Positions 30,813 through 41,060 of a DNA stretch of 64,000 nt are shown here, one piece after another. The stretch lies in assembly GCA_934254825.1 (NCBI GenBank), contig CAKQMB010000009.1:44036-108035 (forward strand), in the 5' to 3' direction. How positions within the stretch are numbered: position 1 is the stretch's first letter; each line of letters opens with the position of its first letter. The notes under the pieces were generated by a model. It saw nothing but the letters and a program-made list of their open reading frames with translations. It did not search any database and was not told the origin of the DNA. The position numbers were made by a program, and so were the translations under genes. The DNA comes from an uncultured Clostridia bacterium. GTDB lineage: Bacteria; Bacillota; Clostridia; Christensenellales; Borkfalkiaceae.

Positions 30813-33653
30813 TCAGCTTATTATTTCTATTTTCGTTATTCCGAACGGAACAACGGTGTAATCCGCAGTAAAATTGTCGGGTATGCCGTGCCGCCACTTG
30901 CCGGGGAACGTGAACGCGTCGGGACCGATACCCCAATCCTCTTTTATACCTTTTAAGTGAAGCGGACCGAACATATTTCTGAGCGAGGATTTCAAAACTA
31001 TTTTAATTTCGTTTTCTCCCTCCGTCGCGCCGCTTAAAACGCATTCGTTATCGAGTACGCAACCGCTCGTTTTCTTTCCGTTCACATAAACGTCCGCGCT
31101 TATGTAATCGCCGACAAGTTTCAATTTGTGATTTTCGCCTTTAAGATTTACCTTGCCGACAATTTCCGCAATACCCGCGAAGAACTTATAACCGTTTTCC
31201 GTAAGGTTTTTAAACACGTCAAAGGAAAGCGGAAGATTGCTTTTTCCGATATGCAGATTTTCGTCGAGAGAACAATCCGCTTGAACGTAAATCGGCTCGA
31301 TAATCGTGTTATAGACCAACATATTGACCATCGATTCGGTAATTCCTTCGCCGTATAACGTATCAAATACAACAGGCGCCTGATAATAATTTATCTTGAA
31401 AACGACCTCGTTTTCACCCGTTTGCGTTTCTTCGGAAATATCCGCCGAGTAAAACTTAACGTCGAAATCGGTATTCGAAATATTGACCTTTTTGCCGTTT
31501 ACCGTTATTTCGGACAGGTTGTTATTCTGCGCGAGCAGATTAAGTTTATTCGGCTTTTCGCTTATAGAAAAACGATATTTCAGATAAGTTTCGCCCTTGT
31601 GTTTCGTGCGGATAAGCTCATCCGAAATTTGCTCGATATGCTTTTTCTCGCCGAAATTCACGCCGTCGAACGAAACCTCGGCAAAGTCGACGATAAGATT
31701 GTTTTTCGATATATTCCGTAAAACAAATTTATCCGTAACGTCTTTGGTTTCGGTATATACGCGGGTTTCTTCCGCAAAATCGTACTTTTTAAGCAATACG
31801 CTTTCGTGCGGTCTCAATGTGATTTTTCCGCTTGTTTTCTCGATCTTTTCGGTTAAAATATTCGTTTTGCCGTAAGACTTGTCGAACTGCGCGGTAATAA
31901 TTTTTTCGTCCTCGGTGTTTAAAATAAAGATAAATTCGCCGAGTTTTCCCGAAGTTTTTCTGACAAGCGCCTTTCCGTCTGCCTTAACCGTCTTTTTGCT
32001 CCCGATTATTTCCGCAAGCGATACATTTCCGCTCAGCTTATCGAAAGAGGCTTTTTCGCCGTCGCAAAGCGAAGGAAACTCGCCCGTAACGCACAGTTTT
32101 CCGCCCTGACGGACAAACTTTTCGAGTAAATCGTAAGTAGACTTTTTAATGCTTTTTCTGTTCGGCAAAATAACCGTTCCGTAAGTTTTTTCGCCGAGAG
32201 TTATCTTTCCGTTTTCGACTTTACCGATATTTTCGGCAATCGATTCGTCCAGATAATGATACTGAACTCCGTTTTCGGAAAGGTCTTTGGAAAATTTATA
32301 AAAATCGTCCTCAACGCTTTCCACGGAAGATTTGTCTTTGAAGCGGTCGTATGTAAGATACACGTCTCTTATCGCGTGAACGACGAGAACGTCCGCGTCT
32401 TCCTTTGTTTCGGCAAAAATATAACCGAGCCGCGTGAAGTATTTCAGAAAATCGGCGTAGTTATCCCACCACGGATCCTGACGGGAGAAAGTCTGCGGGA
32501 AATCCTTCGCTCCTCCGCCCTGCAAACTGTAATTCATAAGGTGAACGACAAGGTAATTTACGCCCAAAGCATACTCGTAATCGCCGATATATTTGAGCAT
32601 TCTTAAATCCGCGCTATACCCCGAGCAAGCGAAACTTTCGCTCATGATCTGCTTTCTGCCCGTTTGCGCGGCTACGCTTTCCACCTGTATTTCGTCCATT
32701 ACGCCGTCCATACCGCGGCACAAATGATCGATCCCCGGAACATGCTCGTAAAGATAACTCGGCATTGAGTTTGCGGAACCCCACATTTGCGAAAACAAAT
32801 GCGGCTCTTCCACGGTATGCCCGGTAAGCTCCGCGCCCCTCTCGTCGCACCAGTCGTACAAACGCTTATAGTAATTGACTGTGTAAAGCTTATTGAGTAC
32901 CGAATAGTATCTCGTTCTGAACTTATATCCGCTTTCGAAATCGAAGAAAAGATAAATAAGTCCGTCCCTTATATCCTCGCCGAACTCGTTTTTAAATTCC
33001 GTATCTGCCGCGGGCGAATATGGCGTGGCGTAGCGGTAATACTGCGGTTCGTCCGTGAAAAAACCTCTTACGACGTTGCCGAAATACTTTTTAAATCTCT
33101 CGTAATACTTATCGTAAGTCTTTTGTATAAACTGACCGACCACGTCGGGATTTAAAATATCCACATTGCAAGGCGAAAGTCTTTTATATACGGCGTAATG
33201 CTCTTTTCCTTCTCCGAGCGCGTAAACTCTTTTGAAATCTTCGCCGATTTTTTCATAACAAGCGAGCGCGCTATCGTCGAATTTATCGATTTTCTTACAT
33301 TCGAGATATGGCGCAAGATTTTTTTCGTCCTTTAAAAGCTCTCCGCCGACAAAGCCGCTCGGGTAACCGAACTCGTCGTAAAACCAAACGCAAAGCCCTT
33401 CTTTTTTTGCTTTTTCCACGCAGGCGGAAACAACGGAAAACCATTTTTCGGAAAGGTATTCCGTTGTGAGACCCGCACGCGCGTGAATGATAAAGCCGCC
33501 GTAACCGGCGACTTTCATCTCCTCGATCTGCCTTTCCGCTTCCGCCCTCTCGATGTCGTTGTTCCAACTCCAAAAGGGAACGGGCGCGTACTCGGCGCGA
33601 GGAATATTTTTAAGTTGTGTAAAAAATTCTTTATCCGTCATCTTATCAGTCAT
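30813..33653 (-). CDS. GH106-like alpha-L-rhamnosidase-type glycoside hydrolase
   Basis: This 946-residue protein has no signal peptide and should act in the cytoplasm. The N-terminus carries the pattern of the GH106-related family: PVPFWSWNNDIERAEAERQIEEMKVAGYGGFIIHARAGLTTEYLS, then CVWFYDEFGYPSGFVGGELL. Further on come FTDEPQYY (a likely catalytic acid), a TIM-barrel body with SESFACSGY, and C-terminal beta-sandwich domains ending in a GH2-like sugar-binding region (LHLKGIKEDWGIGPDAF). GH106 enzymes remove rhamnose from complex pectin; relatives of this type are often unassigned. It is the last gene of the catabolic locus, next to the RpiB-family gene and the GH78 enzyme. Confidence 0.8.
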   Translation of the reverse strand: MTDKMTDKEFFTQLKNIPRAEYAPVPFWSWNNDIERAEAERQIEEMKVAGYGGFIIHARAGLTTEYLSEKWFSVVSACVEKAKKEGLCVWFYDEFGYPSGFVGGELLKDEKNLAPYLECKKIDKFDDSALACYEKIGEDFKRVYALGEGKEHYAVYKRLSPCNVDILNPDVVGQFIQKTYDKYYERFKKYFGNVVRGFFTDEPQYYRYATPYSPAADTEFKNEFGEDIRDGLIYLFFDFESGYKFRTRYYSVLNKLYTVNYYKRLYDWCDERGAELTGHTVEEPHLFSQMWGSANSMPSYLYEHVPGIDHLCRGMDGVMDEIQVESVAAQTGRKQIMSESFACSGYSADLRMLKYIGDYEYALGVNYLVVHLMNYSLQGGGAKDFPQTFSRQDPWWDNYADFLKYFTRLGYIFAETKEDADVLVVHAIRDVYLTYDRFKDKSSVESVEDDFYKFSKDLSENGVQYHYLDESIAENIGKVENGKITLGEKTYGTVILPNRKSIKKSTYDLLEKFVRQGGKLCVTGEFPSLCDGEKASFDKLSGNVSLAEIIGSKKTVKADGKALVRKTSGKLGEFIFILNTEDEKIITAQFDKSYGKTNILTEKIEKTSGKITLRPHESVLLKKYDFAEETRVYTETKDVTDKFVLRNISKNNLIVDFAEVSFDGVNFGEKKHIEQISDELIRTKHKGETYLKYRFSISEKPNKLNLLAQNNNLSEITVNGKKVNISNTDFDVKFYSADISEETQTGENEVVFKINYYQAPVVFDTLYGEGITESMVNMLVYNTIIEPIYVQADCSLDENLHIGKSNLPLSFDVFKNLTENGYKFFAGIAEIVGKVNLKGENHKLKLVGDYISADVYVNGKKTSGCVLDNECVLSGATEGENEIKIVLKSSLRNMFGPLHLKGIKEDWGIGPDAFTFPGKWRHGIPDNFTADYTVVPFGITKIEIIS

Positions 33654-33675
33654 CGATATGATTTTTAAGTCGCAA

Positions 33676-34257
33676 TTATTTTACGTCGTCGGGTTTATCC
33701 TCTAAAACAAGATCATAATCGCCGAGTTTGTTTACCTTAAAGCCGTTTTTCTTATACTCTTCGTAATTAAAAGCTTCGAGTTCGTCGATCGCAAGCTTAT
33801 GGAATTCGTAGAAATTATGCCACCAGGTCTGATCGGAACCGAGCGTTGCCGAAAGATATGCGTCGGCAATATCGCAACCCATTGCGGGAGCGACATAGAA
33901 CGCACCCATCGCGAGAACGTTTACTCCGTTACCCGTTATGGCTCTTCTCGCCGCGGGAACGCTTTCTACAACGCCTGCGTGAACGTGCGGACATTTGCTC
34001 GCCGCGATATGAATACCCATACCCGTGCCGCAGAACAAAAGCGCTCTTTCGTACTCGCCCTCGGAAATCATCGCGCCTACTCTGAGACCGACTCTGTGGA
34101 ACATTAAATCGGTATCGTTCGGATCGCTGTCATTTTTAACTCCGAGATCGAGGATCTTCCAACCCTTCTTTTCGAGATGTGCGACAACCGCTTCCTTTAA
34201 CGGAAACCCTGCGAAATCCGCGCCTACAACAAGATATTTGTCTTTAACTGTCTTCAT
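33676..34257 (-). CDS. RpiB/LacAB-family sugar isomerase
   Basis: This 193-residue enzyme has the RpiB fold: YLVVGADFAGFPLKEAV at the N-terminus, the catalytic-cysteine loop ALLFCGTGMGIHIAASK near residue 78 and GVNVLAMGAFYV near residue 113. Family members isomerise ribose-5-phosphate or galactose-6-phosphate. Some relatives (DhuI type) isomerise unsaturated uronates, and these work with an SDR reductase, KDG kinase and KDPG aldolase. All three of those partners are encoded near 50.8-54.3 kb, so a uronate role is plausible but unproven. It has a long C-terminal tail. GGGAGGT precedes the ATG. Confidence 0.85.
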   Translation of the reverse strand: MKTVKDKYLVVGADFAGFPLKEAVVAHLEKKGWKILDLGVKNDSDPNDTDLMFHRVGLRVGAMISEGEYERALLFCGTGMGIHIAASKCPHVHAGVVESVPAARRAITGNGVNVLAMGAFYVAPAMGCDIADAYLSATLGSDQTWWHNFYEFHKLAIDELEAFNYEEYKKNGFKVNKLGDYDLVLEDKPDDVK

Positions 34258-34301
34258 TATTTTTACCTCCCGTAATATATCATTAAAACATAAATATTGG
34301 T

Positions 34302-34315
34302 CTATAAGTCGATTA
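34302..34315 (-). repeat. One of four copies of a 14-base motif
   Basis: The minus-strand sequence TAATCGACTTATAG occurs here across the end of the GH78 gene (including its TAA stop) and also at 6544-6557, 12040-12053 and 44653-44666. All four are on the minus strand. Three are inside unrelated genes, where they encode NRLI in the frame AAT-CGA-CTT-ATA. Confidence 0.6.
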
Positions 34316-36814
34316 TTCGGCTATTTTGAAATTGTATTTACCCGTGGTGAGAGTTTTTTCGTCGCCGCCGAGTTTAAGTTTTGCCGTTGTGAAAGGCGGT
34401 ACTTCGATATACGCTTCGATTTCCTTTCCGCTTCTTTTCCATTCGGATCTGACAAGTCCTCTGACCGTTTTATAAGAAGTCTTAACGAAATCGATACCAT
34501 TGACGAAAACAGGCTCGATCGAAATCCTATCCGCTCCGAACGCAGTTTCGTCGACGTCTATTCCGCCGAGGAATTTATACAAAAACGCGTCGTAACTTCC
34601 GTACATAGGATGATCGAAAGAGTGCATTTCGTTAGTCATTCCGTGTTCCCATCTTTCCCAGACGCTCGTTGCGCCGTTGGCGATCATATATCCCCAACCG
34701 GGATATTCGGGATTTTTCAAAATCTTCACAACGTCTTCCGCGTAACCGTATTTCGCGAGCATATAGAAAACGTGACGATAGCCTACGTTTCCGCTCGTGC
34801 AGTGATAACCTCTTCCGACAACATCGTCGTGAATATTTTTCGCGACTTTTTCCGCATATTTCTCTTCGCAAATTCCGAGCGACAGCGCGATTGCGTTTTC
34901 GCTTTGCGTTCCGCGGGAATAATTGCAGGTTTTTTCGTCGAAATATTTTGCGTTGATAGCTTTTCTCGACTGCTCGATATCTTTTTCATAAAGTTTTACG
35001 TCTTCTTTATTGCCTACGATCTCGGCAATCTTTTTCATTTCTTTCAGATGCCAATGAAGATAGGTCGTGGAAACGAAAATATTGTCGGGTTGAACCTTGT
35101 CGGGATAAGGAAGTACCCAATCGCCGTAATAATAGTAATCCATTATGTAATCGGCGGATCTGTTTTTGAGATACTCCACCCATGCTTTTAAATGTTCGTA
35201 CTCGTTCACGCAGACCGATTTATCGCCGTAATAACGATAGCAATAAGTTGCGAGAAGAAGATAAACCACGCACACGGGATCTGCGGGAATTCCGCCCGTG
35301 TAAAACGGAACGGTGTCCGCGATTTCGCCCTTTGCCGTCTGAGAATGAGTTATGTCCCTTGCGAATTTCGGGAAGAAACGAGACATATCGATATTGTAAA
35401 CGGTCTGGTAAACTCTCGATCCGAGGTCGTTGAGCCAGCCGAAACGCTCGTCTCTCTGCGGACAATCGGTCAGAATGGAATGTTCGTTGTTCTGCTCGGT
35501 TAAAACCGCTATTTCGTGAAGCCTGTTTAAAATCTCGTCCGAACAAGCAAACGAACCGACCGTTTCGCACGAACTGTGAACGTGTTCGCCCGTTATTTCG
35601 ATAAGCTCGGCGTTTCCTTCTATTTCGCATTGAACGAATTGGAAACCGTGATAAGTAAATCTCGGAGCGTACTCCTCGATCCCCTCGCCTTTTAAAACGT
35701 ATTTATCCGAACATCTCGCCGAACGAAGATTGAGCTGATTGACGTAACCTTTATCGTCGAGCTGTTCGCCGAATTTAAGCGTTACGGACGAACCTCTTTC
35801 GCCTTTGACTTTAATCCTTACCCAACCCGCGAAATTCGCGCCCATATCCGAAACAAATACGTTTCCGCCCATATCCGTTCTCGATTTCTCGGGGAATTTA
35901 CCCATAACCTTTATGGGATTTATGGATTGAGCTTCGAGCTTTCCGAGCGGAGCGGCGGTCGCTATCGTATACATCCAACCGTTTGCCCATGTAGGCTCAT
36001 AATCGAGCGTAGCCCAGTTCAAAGGATACTTCTCCTCTATTCTCGCGTCGTAAATTTCGCCCGAATAGATACCGTTGTCGATCGTGGGACTCCCCCCTAC
36101 CCACCAACCGTTTGCGGGTCCCGAGTGATCCTCGAAATACGTTCCGTCCTCGAATTCGACGTAAAACTGAGCGTTGAGCTTTCTCGCGCCGAACCAGCCG
36201 TAACCGAGTTCCACGCCGACGACGTTATCCCCGGGAAGAAGATCGTCCATAGGATAAACGCAGTATTCAACTCTTTCGGCATACTCCGTTACGGACGGAT
36301 TAAGCACCTCGTCGCCGATTTTCTTTCCGTTAAGGAAAAATTCGTGATATCCGAGTCCGCAGATATAAGCCCTCGCTCTTTTAATCTTTTTGTCGGACGG
36401 AAGAGTGATTTTCTTTCTGAAAAGTAACGTTCCGCCGTTAAAATTTACGGGGATCGCCACCCATTTGCCTTTCCAGTCCTCTATATCGAAAAGCGCGGTT
36501 TCAAAAGTTTCGATATCGCTCGCGTAAATTTTACCCGATTTATCCTTAACTTCTGCCGTGACAAAATATCTCGTGTGAGATTTGAGCGGCGCGCCGTTAT
36601 ACTCAATTTCAAAAACGTCTTTAAAAGGAAGCCATTCGCCGTTCCAGACGTCGGGATTGTTTTCCTTGACGTTTTTTTCGTCGCCGTAAACGGAAATTCT
36701 GTAACTTTCGATTTCGGCGTCTTCCGAGAACTGCCAGGAAAAACGCGGTTTTTTATTGTCTATACCGAGAGGTTTGCTCCGATATTCGGTTTTAAAATTT
36801 ATTATTTTCAACAT
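34313..36814 (-). CDS. GH78 alpha-L-rhamnosidase
   Basis: This 833-residue protein follows the standard GH78 plan without a signal peptide. It has an N-terminal fibronectin-like domain (YRSKPLGIDNKKPRFSWQF), a rhamnosidase N domain (RARAYICGLGYHEFFLNGKKIGDEVLNPS), a beta-sandwich, and an (alpha/alpha)6 barrel starting near residue 420. The barrel shows the catalytic-region motif ILTDCPQRDERFGWLND and later GATSVWERWEHG; a C-terminal beta domain closes the chain. The enzyme releases L-rhamnose from glycosides or rhamnogalacturonan fragments. It lies between the secreted Ig-repeat gene and the RpiB-family gene on the same strand. The start has no clear Shine-Dalgarno. Confidence 0.92.
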   Translation of the reverse strand: MLKIINFKTEYRSKPLGIDNKKPRFSWQFSEDAEIESYRISVYGDEKNVKENNPDVWNGEWLPFKDVFEIEYNGAPLKSHTRYFVTAEVKDKSGKIYASDIETFETALFDIEDWKGKWVAIPVNFNGGTLLFRKKITLPSDKKIKRARAYICGLGYHEFFLNGKKIGDEVLNPSVTEYAERVEYCVYPMDDLLPGDNVVGVELGYGWFGARKLNAQFYVEFEDGTYFEDHSGPANGWWVGGSPTIDNGIYSGEIYDARIEEKYPLNWATLDYEPTWANGWMYTIATAAPLGKLEAQSINPIKVMGKFPEKSRTDMGGNVFVSDMGANFAGWVRIKVKGERGSSVTLKFGEQLDDKGYVNQLNLRSARCSDKYVLKGEGIEEYAPRFTYHGFQFVQCEIEGNAELIEITGEHVHSSCETVGSFACSDEILNRLHEIAVLTEQNNEHSILTDCPQRDERFGWLNDLGSRVYQTVYNIDMSRFFPKFARDITHSQTAKGEIADTVPFYTGGIPADPVCVVYLLLATYCYRYYGDKSVCVNEYEHLKAWVEYLKNRSADYIMDYYYYGDWVLPYPDKVQPDNIFVSTTYLHWHLKEMKKIAEIVGNKEDVKLYEKDIEQSRKAINAKYFDEKTCNYSRGTQSENAIALSLGICEEKYAEKVAKNIHDDVVGRGYHCTSGNVGYRHVFYMLAKYGYAEDVVKILKNPEYPGWGYMIANGATSVWERWEHGMTNEMHSFDHPMYGSYDAFLYKFLGGIDVDETAFGADRISIEPVFVNGIDFVKTSYKTVRGLVRSEWKRSGKEIEAYIEVPPFTTAKLKLGGDEKTLTTGKYNFKIAE

Positions 36815-36835
36815 ATTCGCCGTATTTTCGGATAT

Positions 36836-36869
36836 TCCGTCCGCCGTCGAAATTTCGGCGGCGGACGGA
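36836..36869 (-). terminator. Strong hairpin after the Ig-repeat surface protein gene
   Basis: TCCGTCCGCCG and CGGCGGACGGA pair perfectly at the base, and the stem continues with one mismatch through CGAAATTTCG, for about 16 base pairs. No clear T run follows on the minus strand. It may slow or partly terminate transcription before the GH78 gene rather than end it fully. Confidence 0.5.
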
Positions 36870-36907
36870 AACCCGCGTAAAAGCGTACTCCGCCTTAGTT
36901 TGTTATT

Positions 36908-39673
36908 TTATCTTTTCTTTTTGCCGATAACGACAGCCGCCGCCAAAGCGAGAACGGAAAGTCCCGCAATGCCCGCCGCGCTCGAACCGCAGCCTTTGCC
37001 GCCCGAACTTCCGGACTCTTCGGTTTTTTCTTTGATTTCGACGATAAGGTTTGTCGTATAGAAAACTCCGTCGTGTTTAACTCTGATAGTCAGAACCTGC
37101 TCGCCTTTTTCTTCGGGATCGAAACCGACGACCATCGCGTTTGCAAGGTCGGTTGCCTCTACCGTACTTCCGTCGCCGTATTCGTAAACGCCTTTAACTT
37201 TCGTAAGGTCGATTTCGGTCGTTCCGGGTTCTACATAAAGCTTTTCGGTGATCTTCAAACCGACAATCTTATTGGTTACTTTAACCTTTACGGTAGCGAC
37301 TTTATCGCCTACGCTTTCTTCGCCCGAAAGGGTTACGGTGACTGTCGCTTCGCCGACTTTCAAAGCGTTGATTCTGCCGTTTTCGGAAACGGTGAGAACG
37401 GTGTTGTCGCTCGAAACGTATTTAAACGTACCGCTCGTTGCGTTTGACGGAACACGCATTGCTCCGACCACCGCATTTTTAGAGCCGAGAGCGACTTCTA
37501 TTTCTTCGTGTTCGACCGCGATATCGGTGTAAGGAATGTAAAGAGACCAACCGGTACCCGCAAATCTGTACATTACGTCTTCTTTCAGAACTGCTTCTCT
37601 GTAAAGCATACCGTTCTTATTGCTCCACGTTCCGGTGGAAGCGTCGATAACTCCGCTGTGTCCGTAAACGGTAAGACCTTTTTTAAGTACGATGACGTCG
37701 CCCTGTTTATACATGGTTTCATAGAAGTTGTCGACGGTGATATCGTCGGATCCGCTCTTGCCGTCCGCTCTCGGGGGGAACAACGCAATGTTTCCGCCGC
37801 CTAAAAGATACGAACCGAGCTGAACTTTTGCGCCGTCTCTGAGATATTCGATATGATCGAGATAATCTTTAAGATCGGAAACCTTGATTTCGGTTTCGCT
37901 CGTGAAGTTTGCTTTGTTGGTCGTGCAGTTCGGGTATTCCACGAACGTTGCAAAACCGAACCACTCTACGACCGCGGTTTCCGTGAAGTTAAGATCGACT
38001 ACTTCGTAAATGCGAACGAATACGTCGAGTTCATACTCGGTATCGTCTACGGTCACGACAACTTTAACAAGTTTTTTGCCCGTTACCGCGGGAATTTCGC
38101 TTGTATCTACGGTTTCTTTAAATCTTGCGTTTTCCGCAGTAAGCGCGATAGGCGCGCTCGTCGTATCGTCGTCGTAAACTTTAACTACCGTGAAGTTTTC
38201 GGGAATTTTAGCTTCGCCGTTCTTTTCGACTACTATATCGTAGCTCGTTTCGAACTGTACGCCCGTTACCACGGGAGCGGGTTTGACGTTTACCGTGAAA
38301 GTTTTTTCAAACGAACCTACGACAGCTTTGATTTCAGCCGTACCCGTCGAAAGACCTCTTACGACGCCGTTTACGTCTACGCTTGCGACTTCTGCGTTCG
38401 AAGAAGTGAATTTGGGAGTGAACAACGCGCCCTCGTTAGCCGTATACTTGATTTCGAGAAGAGAATCGATATAAACGGTATTTTCTTCTTCGTTGTTGTC
38501 GATATCGAAGCTCGTTACGTCGTGAGTTGCGGGAACATAAGGAACATAAGCCTGCCCGTCGAAAATATATACATAATCCGCATTTATTCTTTCGCCCTTA
38601 TCCGTCTGCGTAAGCAAGAAGCCTTTGTGTATCGTAAATTTATCGCCCTTCATAGGCGTGTATTCGCCCGAGTTTGGATTGATAGTTTCTGCAAGGCGGG
38701 AAATGAAATGTCCGTTATTTACATAAGTACAATCGGCAAGAGGCTTAGTTTCGCCATAAGCGTTTTTATAAGAAAGATGAGCAAGATCGCAAGCCGCATA
38801 CTCAGCGTAAGCAGAGTTGTCCGCAAGATTAAGGACAAAAACAACCGCAGGAGCACCCCAAGTCGCAGGATCGTAATTTACATTTTCCACAGTTATCTCG
38901 GTAATCGCAGATTCGGGTATCTGCTTGACGAAAGCAGATCCGTTATAAATAAACACGATATCTTCGCCGAGATGACAAGCACCATAGATAAATCCGGCTT
39001 TAAAACAAACGGAATCCCCCTCAGCGGGAACAATGTTCTGATTTCTTCCGATTGCAAGCTGCGTACCGCAACACTCAACGGTCACTCCCGAAACAACGGT
39101 ACCGTCCGCTTTTGTTACGACAACGTAATCTTCCATATCGATACTTGACCAGTATCCTCCTTGAACAGAAAAGCCTTTTGCCATAAAAGCCATACCGGCA
39201 AATCCCGCGGCATTTTCATAATCAAGATTTGTTATCTCGTCTTTTACGGGAACTTGCTTAACAAACAATGTACCTCTGTAAATAAACTCGACGTCTTTGT
39301 CGAGATAGCATGCGCCGTAAGTAAATCCCGCCTTAAAGAGGATTGAATCGCCTTTAACGGGAGTAAATCCTTTACCTCTTAAAACGGCAACCTGCGAACC
39401 GCAACTTTCAACCGTCACACCCTGTACTACCGTACCGTCGGCTCTGGTTACGACAACGTAATCTTCCATACCGATACTCGCCCAGTATGTTCCGCTGTCC
39501 TGCGAAAAGCCTTTAACCATAAAAGCCATTCCGTAACCAAGCGGATCTTCGTAGGCGACGGCGGTTATTTCGTCGTTCGGTGTTTTTTCATCCGCAAAAG
39601 CCGTTATGCCAAATGCGGTCACAGACAGCGCAAGCATCAACACAAGCGCCATAGCCATAAGTTTTCTTTTCAT
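36908..39673 (-). CDS. Secreted multi-domain surface protein with Ig-like repeats and a C-terminal membrane tail
   Basis: This 921-residue protein starts with a clear signal peptide (MKRKLMAMALVLMLALSVTAFGITAFAD). Two tandem copies of a domain of about 115 residues follow (YGMAFMVKGFSQDSGTYW and GMAFMAKGFSVQGGYWSS mark them), with a third, diverged copy. BIG2-like domains come next (ASVDVNGVVRGLSTGTAEIKAV; LTVSENGRINALKVGEATV). The C-terminus is GKGCGSSAAGIAGLSVLALAAAVVIGKKKR, a cysteine motif plus membrane helix plus basic tail that looks like a cell-surface anchoring signal other than LPXTG. It is probably a glycan-binding protein of the locus. AGGAGG precedes the ATG. Confidence 0.8.
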   Translation of the reverse strand: MKRKLMAMALVLMLALSVTAFGITAFADEKTPNDEITAVAYEDPLGYGMAFMVKGFSQDSGTYWASIGMEDYVVVTRADGTVVQGVTVESCGSQVAVLRGKGFTPVKGDSILFKAGFTYGACYLDKDVEFIYRGTLFVKQVPVKDEITNLDYENAAGFAGMAFMAKGFSVQGGYWSSIDMEDYVVVTKADGTVVSGVTVECCGTQLAIGRNQNIVPAEGDSVCFKAGFIYGACHLGEDIVFIYNGSAFVKQIPESAITEITVENVNYDPATWGAPAVVFVLNLADNSAYAEYAACDLAHLSYKNAYGETKPLADCTYVNNGHFISRLAETINPNSGEYTPMKGDKFTIHKGFLLTQTDKGERINADYVYIFDGQAYVPYVPATHDVTSFDIDNNEEENTVYIDSLLEIKYTANEGALFTPKFTSSNAEVASVDVNGVVRGLSTGTAEIKAVVGSFEKTFTVNVKPAPVVTGVQFETSYDIVVEKNGEAKIPENFTVVKVYDDDTTSAPIALTAENARFKETVDTSEIPAVTGKKLVKVVVTVDDTEYELDVFVRIYEVVDLNFTETAVVEWFGFATFVEYPNCTTNKANFTSETEIKVSDLKDYLDHIEYLRDGAKVQLGSYLLGGGNIALFPPRADGKSGSDDITVDNFYETMYKQGDVIVLKKGLTVYGHSGVIDASTGTWSNKNGMLYREAVLKEDVMYRFAGTGWSLYIPYTDIAVEHEEIEVALGSKNAVVGAMRVPSNATSGTFKYVSSDNTVLTVSENGRINALKVGEATVTVTLSGEESVGDKVATVKVKVTNKIVGLKITEKLYVEPGTTEIDLTKVKGVYEYGDGSTVEATDLANAMVVGFDPEEKGEQVLTIRVKHDGVFYTTNLIVEIKEKTEESGSSGGKGCGSSAAGIAGLSVLALAAAVVIGKKKR

Positions 39674-39737
39674 AAATTCCTCCTTGTGAAATTTATATTT
39701 TTCTTTTTTTTACGGTTTTATCCGTATTTTCCTGTTT

Positions 39738-41060
39738 TTATTTATTTTCCGCTATAAGAGTCGAGGTTATTAACCCGTCGCTCGTTTCGACGTAGAAATA
39801 ATAATACGTCGTTACGCCCTCGGGAAGTTCGTATTCTATCGCGTCGCTATCCGATCTGAAAGAATTTACCTCCCAACCCGAAGCGCCGGTCATACCTTCG
39901 CCGTCCGTCGAGATAAGTCCCGATCTTGCAACGGAAACTCCCTCGGGGATATTCAGTTTAACCGATTTGTCGGCGGCGTTTAATTCGTTGTTTTCAAACG
40001 TTACCATTGTTTTCTTGCCGAAAACTATTTCGTCCGCAAACGCAAAAGGTTCGTTTCTGCCGATCGCGTGACCGTGAGAATGAAGAAAACCCTTGACAAG
40101 CGATATCCTCGCGTTTTTACAATGCGAAGCCGTTTTGGAAACGGTGTGCGGAGCCTGGTTTACGTCGTTTATGCCCGCAAGGAACAAAATCGGCGTGTTT
40201 ACCGCGGCAAGACCCGTGTCGTCGTCCCATACGAGCGCGTTTGCGTGGCTCACATAATAGGACGGAATGTTTCCCGTAGATCCGTAGTTGTTGAGCGTGC
40301 AATAAATCGGGATCGAGAACGCAAATCTGTCGTCGTAACCCGAAGTTATCGAGGTTATCACCCCGCCCCAGCTTATACCGCATATACCTACTTTGTCCTT
40401 ATCCACGCAATCCAGCTTTCTCAGAAGAGAATTGCCGCGGATAGCCGTCGAAACGGCGTAATACATCCAGGTATCCTCGATCGGAAGATCGTCCGCGTCG
40501 GCGTAGTTCTGATTGTGCGGAGCGGGATATTCCGATTTAACGTACAAATCCGCAGGTCCGTTATCCACCGTTCCGCTTTCCTTGGGAATATGCCCTTCCA
40601 TATCGAGAGCAAGAGCAACGTAACCTTTATCGTTCCATTCTTTCACCCACTGATAATAAGCCGTTCCGCCGCCGCCGTGAATAAGGAGAACCGCAGGCTT
40701 ATCGTCCTCTTCTTTCGTCCCCTCGGGGAAACCGAGATAACCGAAAGCGTAACTTTCCTCGCCTTTATAATCGCTCCTTAAAAATATACCCTTGATATTG
40801 CAATCGTCTTCTTTTCTGTCGTACTCGGGGCAGTATTTAAATTCTTGTTTCTGCCACAAATCGAGCGAAAAATCGACTGCGTCGTACACGGGGTAATTAT
40901 GATATTCTCTTGCGGGCGCGCTGCTTTCGCTCACGCTGTTATTCGTTCCCGACGAGTCGCCGACGGAAGAGGATCCGCCGCCTCCGCCGCAAGCCGAAAA
41001 GCACATAACAGCCGAGACCGTTGCCGCCGCCGCGCATAAGATTTTGTTTTTAATACCCAT
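39738..41060 (-). CDS. Alpha/beta-hydrolase lipoprotein, probable esterase
   Basis: This 440-residue lipoprotein has the lipobox region CFSACGGGGGSSS (Cys near residue 24) and a serine-rich tether. The alpha/beta-hydrolase core shows PAVLLIHGGGGTAYY (oxyanion region), the nucleophile elbow GICGISWGGVI with Ser in GISWG, and a late His in GFLHSHGHAIG. A C-terminal beta domain of about 100 residues follows. Such enzymes in glycan loci are often acetyl or carbohydrate esterases; the substrate is inferred only from context. Its start overlaps the end of the upstream GH-like lipoprotein gene by 11 bases. Confidence 0.8.
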   Translation of the reverse strand: MGIKNKILCAAAATVSAVMCFSACGGGGGSSSVGDSSGTNNSVSESSAPAREYHNYPVYDAVDFSLDLWQKQEFKYCPEYDRKEDDCNIKGIFLRSDYKGEESYAFGYLGFPEGTKEEDDKPAVLLIHGGGGTAYYQWVKEWNDKGYVALALDMEGHIPKESGTVDNGPADLYVKSEYPAPHNQNYADADDLPIEDTWMYYAVSTAIRGNSLLRKLDCVDKDKVGICGISWGGVITSITSGYDDRFAFSIPIYCTLNNYGSTGNIPSYYVSHANALVWDDDTGLAAVNTPILFLAGINDVNQAPHTVSKTASHCKNARISLVKGFLHSHGHAIGRNEPFAFADEIVFGKKTMVTFENNELNAADKSVKLNIPEGVSVARSGLISTDGEGMTGASGWEVNSFRSDSDAIEYELPEGVTTYYYFYVETSDGLITSTLIAENK

